Assembly (NCBI GenBank): GCA_963662575.1
Contig: OY759723.1
Coordinates: forward strand, 2,356,001-2,420,000
Reading direction: 5' to 3'
From: Bin5 sp963662575
Lineage (GTDB): Bacteria; Chloroflexota; Anaerolineae; Caldilineales; Caldilineaceae
Length of the DNA stretch: 64,000 bases
Below are positions 26,284 to 35,035 of this stretch, piece after piece; the stretch's first letter is position 1, and every line of letters starts with the position of its first letter. Below the pieces are notes generated by a model. It had not been told where the DNA came from, did not search any database, and worked only from the letters and a program-made list of their open reading frames with translations. Both the position numbers and the translations under genes were made by a program.

Positions 26284-27483
26284 CTATTGGATAATTTCGG
26301 TGATAGCGCCGGCAGCGACGGTGCGGCCACCCTCGCGGATGGCAAAGCGGCTGCCGGTCTCGAGGGCGACAGGCGCAATCAGCTCGACTTCCATCGTCAC
26401 ATTGTCGCCGGGCATCACCATTTCGACGCCGGCCGGCAGGTTGATCGAGCCGGTAATGTCCATGGTGCGGATGTAGAACTGAGGGCGATAACCCTTGAAG
26501 AAGGGAGTGTGACGACCGCCCTCTTCCTTGCGCAACACATAGACCTCGGACTTGAAGCGGGTGTGCGGCATGATGCTGCCGGGCTTGGCCAGCACCTGGC
26601 CGCGGTCGACCTCTTCGCGGTCGATGCCGCGCAGCAGACAACCGACATTGTCGCCGGCCTGTCCTTCATCGAGCAGTTTGCGGAACATCTCGACGCCGGT
26701 GACCGTGGTCGTGTGCGTGGCTTTGACGCCGACGATCTCGACCTCTTCCATCGGATGGATGACACCGCGCTCGACGCGTCCGGTCACGACGGTGCCGCGG
26801 CCCTTGATCGAGAAGACATCCTCAATCGGCATCAGGAACGGTCTGTCGATTTCGCGCGTAGGGGTGGGAATATACTCATCGACCGCCCGCATCAGTTCCC
26901 AGATCGGCTCATACTCGGGCGCATCGGGGTCATCGGAGCTGCTCTCGAGCGCATGCAGGGCACTGCCGCGCACAAAGGGGATGTCGTCGCCAGGGAACTC
27001 ATAGGTGTCGAGCAACTCGCGCAACTCCATCTCCACCAGTTCCAGCAACTCCTCGTCCTCCATCATGTCGACTTTGTTGAGAAACACGACCATGGCCGGC
27101 ACTTCCACCTGCCGTGCCAGCAGGATGTGTTCGCGGGTCTGGGGCATCGCGCCATCGGGCGCCGCCACCACCAGAATCGCGCCATCCATCTGGGCAGCGC
27201 CGGTAATCATGTTCTTGATGTAGTCGGCATGTCCGGGACAGTCCACGTGCGCATAGTGCCGATTTTCGGTCTCGTATTCTACATGCGCAATGGCGATGGT
27301 GATGCCGCGTGCTTTCTCTTCCGGCGCATTGTCGATCGCCTCAAACGCACTGAAATCCGCCATTCCTCGCAGCGCCAATACCTTGGTGATCGCCGCCGTC
27401 AGCGTCGTCTTGCCGTGATCCACATGTCCGATCGTCCCCACGTTCACATGGGGCTTGGTCCTCTCAAATACTGCCTTCGCCAT
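26284..27483 (-). CDS. tuf: Translation elongation factor Tu
   Basis: GTPase that brings aminoacyl-tRNA to the ribosome, 399 residues. G motifs: GHVDHGKTT (P-loop), ITIAIAHVEYET (switch I; the threonine motif is RGITIAIAH), DCPGHADYI (switch II) and NKVDM. Domains 2 and 3 follow with VTGRVERGVI and FKGYRPQFYIRTMDITGSI. It is preceded by three tRNA genes and followed by the S10 cluster; rpsL, rpsG and fusA are not in front of it here. Confidence 0.98.
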   Translation of the reverse strand: MAKAVFERTKPHVNVGTIGHVDHGKTTLTAAITKVLALRGMADFSAFEAIDNAPEEKARGITIAIAHVEYETENRHYAHVDCPGHADYIKNMITGAAQMDGAILVVAAPDGAMPQTREHILLARQVEVPAMVVFLNKVDMMEDEELLELVEMELRELLDTYEFPGDDIPFVRGSALHALESSSDDPDAPEYEPIWELMRAVDEYIPTPTREIDRPFLMPIEDVFSIKGRGTVVTGRVERGVIHPMEEVEIVGVKATHTTTVTGVEMFRKLLDEGQAGDNVGCLLRGIDREEVDRGQVLAKPGSIMPHTRFKSEVYVLRKEEGGRHTPFFKGYRPQFYIRTMDITGSINLPAGVEMVMPGDNVTMEVELIAPVALETGSRFAIREGGRTVAAGAITEIIQ

Positions 27484-27590
27484 TAGGTTGCTGCCTCCTG
27501 CTTATGATCAATGGTCAAATCCGCTACCTCGCTACAAAATGAGCGATAACTCCGGAGCGCGAAAAGGACGAAATCATCAGTAACTGCTGC

Positions 27591-27618
27591 AAACCGCCCA
27601 CCAGCAATAGGTGGGCGG
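27591..27618 (-). promoter_or_regulatory. GC-rich hairpin in the tuf leader
   Basis: Minus-strand inverted repeat CCGCCCACC / GGTGGGCGG with a 7-base loop followed by TTT, 108 bases before the tuf start and downstream of tRNA-Thr(GGT). It could be a weak terminator, a processing signal separating the tRNAs from tuf mRNA, or a leader structure. The T run is short, so full termination is unlikely. Confidence 0.5.
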
Positions 27619-27732
27619 CAAAGTATCGTGCGGCTCCTATACTATATTGTCTGACACTACTTTTTCGTCTGAAACGCGAAAATTCCCTGAGGTTCAGGCC
27701 TGCCCAACTTCTGCGCGCCAACCTCGTTTTCG

Positions 27733-27810
<78 letters not shown>

Positions 27811-27844
27811 CGATCACTTCAAATCAAATTGCACTACACCTGAA

Positions 27845-27928
<84 letters not shown>

Positions 27929-28019
27929 ATTCTTATAGCGCTTGTATTAATGTGCTTCGCCTGCCCAGCCGCCGCCCCCAAAACGCACACGTCGGCCACG
28001 GTCAATACGCCTCTACCGA

Positions 28020-28094
<75 letters not shown>

Positions 28095-28118
28095 GCGTGC
28101 TCAGACGACACCTGAGTG

Positions 28119-28146
28119 ATTATAACACACTCCAAGTGTTGGTCAA
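28119..28146 (-). promoter_or_regulatory. Sigma-70-type promoter for the tRNA-tuf unit
   Basis: On the minus strand TTGACC (28146-28141), a 16-base spacer and a perfect TATAAT (28124-28119). It lies 24 bases upstream of tRNA-Thr(TGT), and no other good promoter is seen before tuf, so it may drive the three tRNAs and tuf and contribute to the ribosomal cluster. Confidence 0.8.
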
Positions 28147-28247
28147 ATCCTCATGCCTCCAATTTCAAATACATTTCTCTTACATTATTCATGCGTGGAA
28201 TTCCACCCACCGCAGGGCATCCAGGCCTAATCCAGCGAGCACCTGAA

Positions 28248-28532
28248 GAGCGTTTGCGAGCGATGGGCGGGCTGCCTGAAGCAGGAATTGCGGGAATGTG
28301 TGGGATTTTCGGGATGGCAAAGGCTCCGCCTGGATAGGGAAGCTCGGACGAGCGTTTACGAGAGATCACGAGAGATTGCGAGCGTTTACGAGTGTTGGGC
28401 GGGTTGTCTGAAGCAGGATTTGCGGGATTTCTTGGGATTGTCAGGATGGTAGAGGCCCGGCTGTCATAGGAGCGCTTGTACGAGCGTTCACAAGAGATCA
28501 CGAGAGTTTACGAGTGTTTGCATGATGTCTGA
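28248..28532. repeat. 132-bp-period imperfect tandem repeat, two copies and a partial third
   Basis: Copy 1 (28248-28374) and copy 2 (28380-28506) both run from GAGCGTTT.CGAG through GGGCGGG, TGAAGCAGGA, TTGCGGGA and CAGGATGG-like blocks to AGAGATCACGAGAG; the start of a third copy follows to about 28532. Divergence is considerable. The period is a multiple of three, so the minus strand keeps a 116-codon open frame of Pro/Arg/Ser-rich repeats, but I see no coding evidence. It is part of a non-coding region of about 1.5 kb (28147-29589). Confidence 0.7.
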
Positions 28533-28678
28533 ACTACAGTTCATGAGAATTGTTTGATGGGCTGTGATGAGTGCTTCGCTGGTGCACGTGGGCGCGTACA
28601 AGGTCTAACGAGAGATGTACAAGAGTTGTACGGCCGGTGATATGGTGGGACGTGATTGGTCGGGTCAAGTCGACTCAT

Positions 28679-29013
28679 GTCGGGTCAAGTAGGTATAAGT
28701 CGGGTCAAAGCGGGCGAAATTTTTTTCTGGCCCTTTCTTGTTGTTACGTTTTTGCATCAGTTTTACCGCATCTGGCGTCTGTTCCCGGTTCTGGCAAGTT
28801 CTCTACGACTCACGCAGACGCCAGACTCGCGCCGGTCACCTGCCGATTGGAGGGGCAGAGTGTCGTGTCTGGACGGTTAATGTCGTGTCTGGACGGTTAA
28901 TGTCGTGTCTGGACGGTTAATGTCGTGTCTGGACGGCTAATGTCGTGTCTGGACGGTTAATGTCGGGTCAGGTCAGGTTAAGTCGGGTCAGAGCGGGCAG
29001 TATTCCTTTTTTG
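28679..29013. repeat. Diverged ~53-bp direct repeats flanking the 20-bp tandem array
   Basis: Left copy 28679-28730 and right copy 28961-29013 share TGTCGGGTCA, TAAGTCGGGTCA, AGCGGGC, a T-rich run and TGG. The left copy is itself preceded by another GTCGGGTCAAGT unit (28659-28670). Between them lies unique sequence and the tandem array at 28861-28960. No target-site duplication or transposase is seen. Confidence 0.6.
28861..28960. repeat. Five head-to-tail copies of a 20-bp unit
   Basis: The unit TGTCGTGTCTGGACGGTTAA occurs five times without interruption; only the fourth copy differs, by one base (GGCTAA). The array grades at its right end into the related TGTCGGGTCAGG element. Near-identity of the copies points to recent slippage or unequal recombination. 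There are no spacers, so it is not a CRISPR. Confidence 0.9.
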
Positions 29014-29275
29014 GACTTATGCGCTTGACTTCGCGCGCGTTAGATCGCTGTCCTTGCTGGGTAATGGGCAGATAGATTGTCGGCAGTTTACAATCTTGAA
29101 AGGGCCCTCCTTCGCCTCCAGATTCCGTGCCAGCGGGAGTCATGGCTTCATGATGATGAAACGCTCTCAGTAATGCCTATTCGTATTTTGGCACAAGGCT
29201 ATTATATCACTGTTTATGATGCAATTGCCCTGGTTTGGTGAGTATCTCAGATTATTGGGCAGCCGCTGTCTGAAT

Positions 29276-29455
29276 CAGGAATGGTCAGTCTCTGGAGGTC
29301 AGTTTCCGGTTCTCAGTTTCCTGGTAACTACTGAGCCGTATACAGTACCTGTCCTGACCAGCGCTTCATCCCCGTCGTTCAGGCTATCTCACTGTGTGTT
29401 CGTTGGCGGCCGCCCAGAACTGCAGTGATCAGTGGTCAGCGATCAGTGGTTAGAG
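29276..29455. repeat. Degenerate GTCAGT/GATCAGTGG repeat-rich stretch
   Basis: Short related words recur here: GGTCAGTCTCTGG, GGTCAGTTTCC, TCTCAGTTTCC and, at about 29426-29452, GATCAGTGGTCAGCGATCAGTGG. Similar CACT/CAGTGG-type words recur at about 51840-51915 and 53825-53866. They look like remnants of a short intergenic repeat family; no gene is visible. Confidence 0.45.
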
Positions 29456-29589
29456 AGAAACGCTTTCGCTCGCCCAAGGCACGGTCGCGAACTGACTGTG
29501 GCTGAGACGTTGCGGATTTTCTGGGCCGGCGAAGTAGTGCGCTGCAAATCGACCCAGTAATTTGGGATGCACCCCGAAAGACCAGTCGA

Positions 29590-29618
29590 TTGAAGCGGCC
29601 AAAGAGACGTGATACAAT
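29590..29618 (+). promoter_or_regulatory. Promoter placed for a leaderless uvrC mRNA
   Basis: TTGAAG (29590-29595), a 17-base spacer and TACAAT (29613-29618) preceded by TGA, an extended -10. The uvrC ATG at 29626 is 7 bases after the -10, exactly where transcription would start, and there is no ribosome site before it. Confidence 0.65.
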
Positions 29619-29625
29619 CGAATTC

Positions 29626-31521
29626 ATGAAACAACGACTTCCGCAACAGGTGCGGCGTAAGCTCGACGAACTACCCGCCAAGGCCGGCTGCTATCTCATG
29701 TGGGACGAACATGCCAAGGTCCTCTACGTGGGCAAAGCGCTGGTCTTGCGTCATCGCGCACGCAGCTATTTCCAACAATCTGCCAAACATTCGCCCCGAA
29801 TTCACGAGATGGTCGGCAAGGTGCGGGACATCACCTGGTGGGTCACCGCGACGGAAATGGAAGCGCTGATTCTCGAGAACGACCTCATCAAGCGCCACCA
29901 GCCCCATTACAATGTCATGCTCAAGGATGACAAGGGGTATCCATATATCAAAGTCAACTGGCAGGATGATTTCCCCAAGGTCGAGCGCGTGCGCCAGATA
30001 AAAGACGACGGCGCCCGTTACTTTGGTCCCTTTACCAGCAGCTGGGCAGTTAGCCGTACGCTCGAGTCAATGCGCAAAGTCTTCCCCTACCTCGACTGCG
30101 ACCGTAACATTTCCGGCAACGACGAAAGCCCCTGTCTTTACTACCATCTCAAACTGTGCGGCGGCCCCTGTATCGGCGCCCAGAGCCGCACTGAATATCG
30201 CGAAAGCATCTGCCAGCTGATCGACTTCCTCGAAGGCGACACGGATGCGGTGATGAACCAGTTGGAAACGAGGATGCACAAAGCGGCCGAACGCTTCAAC
30301 TTCGAGTTGGCCGCCGTCTACCGCGACCGCATCAAGGCCGCCCAACGTATCGTCCACCAACAAAAAGTTGTGGGCATCCAGAACGATGACGAAGATGTCG
30401 TTGCCATTGCCCAGGACGCGAAGTCCAGCGACACGGTCGTCCAGATCCTGATGGTACGTCGCGGCAGGTTGGTCGGAAGAGAAAACTTCGCCTTGCAAGG
30501 CGTAGAACTGTCCGAGACAACCGCCGAAAACCTGGGCGACCTGATCGGCATCTTCATCCAGCGTTTCTATACTGACGCCGCCCATGTCCCGCCGCGCCTG
30601 CTGGTTCAGTACGTGCCCGGTACAAAAGACCTTCTCGCCGCCTGGTTGAGTAAACGGCGCGGCGCCAAGGTCGAAATTCGCATGCCCCAGCGGGGCAAGA
30701 AGCGCAAACTGATGGAGTTCGCAAAAAGCAATGCCGAGGAGTATCTGCGCGTGCAGAAGGCCCAATGGGCCGAAGACACCAACCGCCAAACCGAAGCGTT
30801 GGCCGAACTGCAGGACGCCCTTGCCCTCCAGGTGGCCCCGACCCGTATCGAATGTTACGACGTCAGCACTTTGCAGGGAACCAATACCGTCGCCTCCATG
30901 GTCGTGTTCGCCCGCGGCGCGCCGCTGAAATCGGCATATAAGCGTTTCAAGATCCGCGGAAAAGGCGCCCACGGCGAGCCGGACGACTACGCCAGTATGC
31001 GTGAAGTGCTGCGCCGCCGCTTCCGCCGCGCCGTGGAAAATGACGCCGAACGTCCAGGCCGCAAACCGGCCGGCGCCAACCACTGGAAACTGTTGCCCGA
31101 CCTTGTAATCGTTGACGGCGGAAAAGGCCAGCTCGGCGTCGCCAACGAGGTGTTGGAAGAGTTCGGTCTGCCCGACAGAGTGCCGGTAATCGCTTTGGCA
31201 AAACGGGAAGAGGAGATCTTTCTTCCCCAGCGCCGCAATCCGGTCCTTCTTCGCCGCGGCAGCCAGGCCTTCTACATGGTCCAACGCATCCGCGACGAGG
31301 CCCACCGCTTCGCCGTCACCTATCATCGCAGTCTGCGCCGAAAGGGGCAGACGAATACAGTGCTGGATACTCTGCCCAGCATCGGCCCCAGACGGCGTAA
31401 GGCGCTGCTTCAATACTTCAACGGCGATCTCGACAAGATGCGCCAGGCCACTTTGGATGAACTGCGGACCGTGCCGGGAATGAACCGGAAAGCCGCGCAA
31501 TCGGTCAAGGAACATCTGTGA
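29626..31521 (+). CDS. uvrC: UvrABC system protein C
   Basis: Nuclease of nucleotide excision repair that makes both incisions around a lesion marked by UvrA and UvrB. The 631 residues comprise a GIY-YIG domain (about 8-90; AGCYLMWDEHAKVLYVGKAL), a UVR motif binding UvrB (about 200-235), the RNase H-like 3' domain (about 250-540; with ECYDVSTLQGTNTVASMVVF and PDLVIVDGGKGQL) and C-terminal helix-hairpin-helix motifs (LPSIGPRRRKALL, VPGMNRKAAQSV). I reject TTG 29590 as start because it is the -35 element. The next gene follows after 13 bp. Confidence 0.97.
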   Translation: MKQRLPQQVRRKLDELPAKAGCYLMWDEHAKVLYVGKALVLRHRARSYFQQSAKHSPRIHEMVGKVRDITWWVTATEMEALILENDLIKRHQPHYNVMLKDDKGYPYIKVNWQDDFPKVERVRQIKDDGARYFGPFTSSWAVSRTLESMRKVFPYLDCDRNISGNDESPCLYYHLKLCGGPCIGAQSRTEYRESICQLIDFLEGDTDAVMNQLETRMHKAAERFNFELAAVYRDRIKAAQRIVHQQKVVGIQNDDEDVVAIAQDAKSSDTVVQILMVRRGRLVGRENFALQGVELSETTAENLGDLIGIFIQRFYTDAAHVPPRLLVQYVPGTKDLLAAWLSKRRGAKVEIRMPQRGKKRKLMEFAKSNAEEYLRVQKAQWAEDTNRQTEALAELQDALALQVAPTRIECYDVSTLQGTNTVASMVVFARGAPLKSAYKRFKIRGKGAHGEPDDYASMREVLRRRFRRAVENDAERPGRKPAGANHWKLLPDLVIVDGGKGQLGVANEVLEEFGLPDRVPVIALAKREEEIFLPQRRNPVLLRRGSQAFYMVQRIRDEAHRFAVTYHRSLRRKGQTNTVLDTLPSIGPRRRKALLQYFNGDLDKMRQATLDELRTVPGMNRKAAQSVKEHL

Positions 31522-31534
31522 TGGAGTACTTGCA

Positions 31535-34066
31535 ATGACCAGCGGCAACCGGGCCGGCATCGCCCGCTATGTTGGCGTCCCTCCCACTTTGGCTCTGCTG
31601 CAATCCCTTGTCTACCTGAAGGGGTTGCCGATGGACGAGGTCGCCAGTCTACTACAAGAGAATTCCCTCGTCGTCGAATTTTCTCCTGGCGACGAACTGA
31701 CCCGGCAGGATGATGCCGCTGAGTACCTTTTCTTCATCCTCAGCGGCGCCGTCCGCATCACCCGCCGGGACAAAAACGCAGCCGGCGCCGAGGATATACT
31801 CGCCCGCAACGCCATTGCCGGCGATATGATTGGACGCTATGAGCTGACCTTCAGCCTCAAATACATCACCTCTGCAACAGCCGAGAACGAAGTTTCGGCC
31901 CTGTGCATCGAACGTCCAACACTGGAACGACTGCTCTACCGCTATCCCGCTTCCCATCAGCAGAGCGCCTACCAGGCGATCGTCAACCGTCTGCGAACGA
32001 TGCCGCTGCTGGCCGATGTCGAAATGGCGGTACTCGGCTTCCTGGCCGACGAGATCCGCAGCCAGACCGTGAATGCGGGCACTATTCTATATACACAGAA
32101 CCAGGTTCCCGAAACGCTCTTTTTCATCGCACAGGGACAGATTGAGCTCTATCATCCTCGCAGAACCGACAACCGCCTGCTGTTGGGCACCGGCGGCTCC
32201 TTCGGCTTTCCCGGCAGCGTCGGCGGGACCAATAACGCCGCGCCGGACAAATACGGCCACTGGGCCGAAGCCAAAGCCGAGACGATTTTGTTCGAACTGC
32301 CATGGCGAACGATCCGGCAGGTCGGCCGCCGCTTTCCCCAGGCGATCGACCCGGAAATCCAACTACTGCCCGCCAAAACCATTAGCGCCGTCTCCGTTTT
32401 TTCCGGCCTGACGCCCCATGAACAGATCCAGCTGGCCGGCTTCTGCAGCTTTCACCGCATCCCCCAATTCCATCCCATCACGCAGCAAGGGGATAGCGCC
32501 GACAGCATGTGGATCCTGCTGGAAAACAGCCGCGCCGTCCTGAGCGCGCTGGACGAAGACAACCGCGCTCTGCCCCGCGCGCCGGTGCGCGGCATTGTAA
32601 CCTTCAATGAGACCGCGCTCCTCTCCTCGAACCAGGTGGAACTGACTGTCGAATCCGAACCGGGCAGCCTTTGGCTGCGACTTCACCGGCAGGACTTCCA
32701 ACGCTTCGGCCAAATATGCGGGCCTGAAATCATAGACAAGGTTGCCGCCCGCCTGCCCGTGCAGGCTGAAGACACCGATTCCGAACAGCGGCAAGACTAT
32801 AAGTGGTTGCGAAAGGACGAAGTACTGGTCACCTTACAGCTGCGTCACTGGCTGGCCCTGCTGGGTCAATCGCAGGCGACAGCTGTTGCTGTCATTGCCA
32901 GCGCCGGCCTTGTCTGGCTCCTCGCCTCTCTCGGTTTTCCTCTCTGGATCGCCCCTGGCATCAGCGTCCTGCTGGTAGCCATGACGGTTATCTGGGGCAT
33001 TCTCAACTATATGAATGACTACTTTATCGTCACCAACCGGCGGGTCATTCAGCAGGAGAAGGTTATCTTTTTCAGTGAACAGCGGCGGGAGGCCCTGCTG
33101 GAACAGATCCAGCGCGTAGACGTGGCCACGACCTTCTGGGGAAATCTGTTCAACTACGGTACGCTGTCGGTCTATACCGCCGGCACAACAGGCTCTATCG
33201 ATTTCAACTTCGTCGCTGATCCCGACACGCTCCGAACAGCTATTTTCCACCATCGCAGCCTGGCCCAACAGCGTTCCAGCGCCGAAAACAAGCTGGACAT
33301 CCAGGACGCGCTTGAGAATCGTCTCGGTCTATCCATTGACCTGCCCAGCCGTGTGCGTACTGATGCGGCCCTCGCCGCGCCCGACGACACTGCTTCCGGG
33401 CCAGCGTTGTGGCAAAAATTGCGCCGCACAGTCACCGCTGACAGTTCACTCGACTGGGAATCTACCGATCGAATCGTTTGGCACAAGCACTGGTGGGTTC
33501 TCTTTGCCCAGGCCGTTCTTCCCGGCACACTATTTCTTTTCGAAGTCCTGTTTCTGGCGGGTGGTTTCTCGTCGATTGCCCTGTTGGATCAACTCCTGTC
33601 CAGCATAAACGCGCAGACACTTCTGTATGGAGGTGGACTGGTGACGTTCGCTACTTTGGGCTGGATCCTCTGGGCCGTAACCGACTGGTGGAACGACACC
33701 TACACGGTGACTGAAGATAGAATTATCGATATCGAGAAGCTACCGCTTTTCCTCAGTGAACAGCGCCGCGAAGCCCAACTCAGTGACATCCAGGACATCA
33801 GCCTCGAGATGAACTCCCCACTGAAGATGATGCTGAACTTTGGCAACATCATCGTCCAAACCGCTGCCGGCGAGGGCGCCTTCACCTTCGACCACGTGCC
33901 CAACCCCCGCAATGTTAAAGAAGAAATCACCCGGCGGATGATCGCATGGAGACGGGAGGACGAACGGCGCAAAGCCCACGACCGCAGCCGCGATCTGCCC
34001 GACTGGTTTGAAATGTACAATCGGTTGGAAATGGGACAAACCAGAAATGAGGAAAGAGGGGAGTGA
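31535..34066 (+). CDS. Large membrane protein: three cNMP-binding-like folds and two bacterial PH (bPH2) domains
   Basis: An 843-residue protein of unusual build. Residues about 25-140, 150-255 and 285-400 each resemble cyclic-nucleotide-binding folds (e.g. VEFSPGDELTRQDDAAEYLF; ETLFFIAQGQIELYHP), but the phosphate-binding cassette (FGE...RA) is not kept, so nucleotide binding is doubtful. Then two units follow, each of hydrophobic helices plus a bPH2 domain: about 440-600 (NDYFIVTNRRVIQQEKVIFF, EQIQRVDVATTFWGNLFNYG) and about 650-810 (NDTYTVTEDRIIDIEKLPLF, DIQDISLEMNSP). It starts 13 bp after uvrC. Function unknown; a membrane signalling or scaffold role is inference. Confidence 0.85.
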   Translation: MTSGNRAGIARYVGVPPTLALLQSLVYLKGLPMDEVASLLQENSLVVEFSPGDELTRQDDAAEYLFFILSGAVRITRRDKNAAGAEDILARNAIAGDMIGRYELTFSLKYITSATAENEVSALCIERPTLERLLYRYPASHQQSAYQAIVNRLRTMPLLADVEMAVLGFLADEIRSQTVNAGTILYTQNQVPETLFFIAQGQIELYHPRRTDNRLLLGTGGSFGFPGSVGGTNNAAPDKYGHWAEAKAETILFELPWRTIRQVGRRFPQAIDPEIQLLPAKTISAVSVFSGLTPHEQIQLAGFCSFHRIPQFHPITQQGDSADSMWILLENSRAVLSALDEDNRALPRAPVRGIVTFNETALLSSNQVELTVESEPGSLWLRLHRQDFQRFGQICGPEIIDKVAARLPVQAEDTDSEQRQDYKWLRKDEVLVTLQLRHWLALLGQSQATAVAVIASAGLVWLLASLGFPLWIAPGISVLLVAMTVIWGILNYMNDYFIVTNRRVIQQEKVIFFSEQRREALLEQIQRVDVATTFWGNLFNYGTLSVYTAGTTGSIDFNFVADPDTLRTAIFHHRSLAQQRSSAENKLDIQDALENRLGLSIDLPSRVRTDAALAAPDDTASGPALWQKLRRTVTADSSLDWESTDRIVWHKHWWVLFAQAVLPGTLFLFEVLFLAGGFSSIALLDQLLSSINAQTLLYGGGLVTFATLGWILWAVTDWWNDTYTVTEDRIIDIEKLPLFLSEQRREAQLSDIQDISLEMNSPLKMMLNFGNIIVQTAAGEGAFTFDHVPNPRNVKEEITRRMIAWRREDERRKAHDRSRDLPDWFEMYNRLEMGQTRNEERGE

Positions 34067-34121
34067 GAAGAGGTAGAGGTGTGCTACCTGCCTGGTATCC
34101 GACTAACTGTTCGAGCGGACA

Positions 34122-34916
34122 CTAGCTTCCATAGGTCAGGCGGTCGATCAGCCGGCGCGGAAGATTGGCGACGCGCATCTGGCTCTGCGTCAGATCTATC
34201 GGGTACGCTACCCGGCGCTGTTCCCAAGTCAACTCCTCCAGGTCCAGCAGGGCGTATGCAGCTCTCGGATCGTTGTCCCGCGGTTGCCCTACACTGCCGG
34301 GATTGAGAATCAGGCGTTCCAGGTCTGTCAGTTCCAGGCGCACACGTTTCTCTTCATAGGGCCTCAGAAAATCGACAGTCACCGGAATGCCGTTGCGGCG
34401 TCCTCGCCTCGAGAATATCTTTCGCAGCTGCCAGCGGTAAATCGCCGGTTTGTGCGTATGACCCACCAGACACATCTTCGTCTCAAAGTGAGCGAAGTTT
34501 TCCAAGGCGATTTCGGGCGACTGGACATATTCCGACACCGGTTCGCGCGGGCTGGCATGCGTTATTATGATACTGTCCGCGCCTTCCGGTTCAAGAGGTT
34601 TCGCTGGTAAACTATCGAGGAACGCACGACTCTTTTCGTTCAGCTGGCTCCGCGTCCATTCAACGGCCGCACGCGCCAAGGGGTTGAAATGCTCTATATC
34701 CAGATTGGGATGTGCCAACACAGCCCAATCATGGTTGCCGACTACGCACAGGTCGGCTTCCGCCTGAACCAACTCAACGCACTCATTCGGCGCAGGGCCA
34801 TACCCAACCACATCGCCCAAACACCAGATCGCGTCGAAACGGCCGGCAGCGTCGGACATGACCGTTTCCAGGGCGACAAAATTTGCGTGAATATCAGAGA
34901 TTATCAGTACGCGCAT
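34122..34916 (-). CDS. Metallophosphoesterase, YfcE/diadenosine-phosphatase-like
   Basis: A 264-residue calcineurin-type phosphoesterase. Metal motifs are in order: ISDIHANFVAL, CLGDVVGYGPAPNE, VVGNHDWAV and LVGHTHKPAI, with NPGSVGQPRDND near the end. Members hydrolyse phosphodiesters or nucleotides; the substrate cannot be told here. ATG 34916 has no ribosome site and lies 6 bases after a likely -10, suggesting a leaderless message. It is divergent from nadK. Confidence 0.9.
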   Translation of the reverse strand: MRVLIISDIHANFVALETVMSDAAGRFDAIWCLGDVVGYGPAPNECVELVQAEADLCVVGNHDWAVLAHPNLDIEHFNPLARAAVEWTRSQLNEKSRAFLDSLPAKPLEPEGADSIIITHASPREPVSEYVQSPEIALENFAHFETKMCLVGHTHKPAIYRWQLRKIFSRRGRRNGIPVTVDFLRPYEEKRVRLELTDLERLILNPGSVGQPRDNDPRAAYALLDLEELTWEQRRVAYPIDLTQSQMRVANLPRRLIDRLTYGS

Positions 34917-34922
34917 AGATTG

Positions 34923-34968
34923 ATATTAACACAGGCCGGATTTGACCTCAAACGGTTAAGTATATTAT
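34923..34968. promoter_or_regulatory. Back-to-back promoters for the phosphoesterase and nadK
   Basis: Minus strand: TTGAGG (34951-34946), 17-base spacer, TAATAT (34928-34923), 6 bases before the phosphoesterase ATG. Plus strand: TTGACC (34942-34947), 15-base spacer, TATTAT (34963-34968), upstream of nadK. The two -35 elements overlap, so the polymerases would compete. Confidence 0.45.
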
Positions 34969-35035
34969 TTGAATATGTGTGTAAAGATACAAACAACAAT
35001 TCCTGCACCACATCGCATGCGAAAGATTACCCAAA

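Noticed and set aside
25999..27486. 495-codon plus-strand open frame opposite rpsJ/tuf
   Set aside because: Antisense shadow of tuf caused by GC-rich third positions; no family features.
28151..28501. 116-codon minus-strand frame over the 132-bp repeat
   Set aside because: Not annotated as a gene: low-complexity repeat translation, no ribosome site; kept only as a finding.
28861..28960. CRISPR array
   Set aside because: Units are directly adjacent without spacers and no cas genes are near.
28248..29013. Insertion sequence
   Set aside because: No transposase frame, no terminal inverted repeats or target duplication found.
30067..31560. 497-codon minus-strand open frame opposite uvrC
   Set aside because: Shadow of uvrC; uvrC has complete domains.
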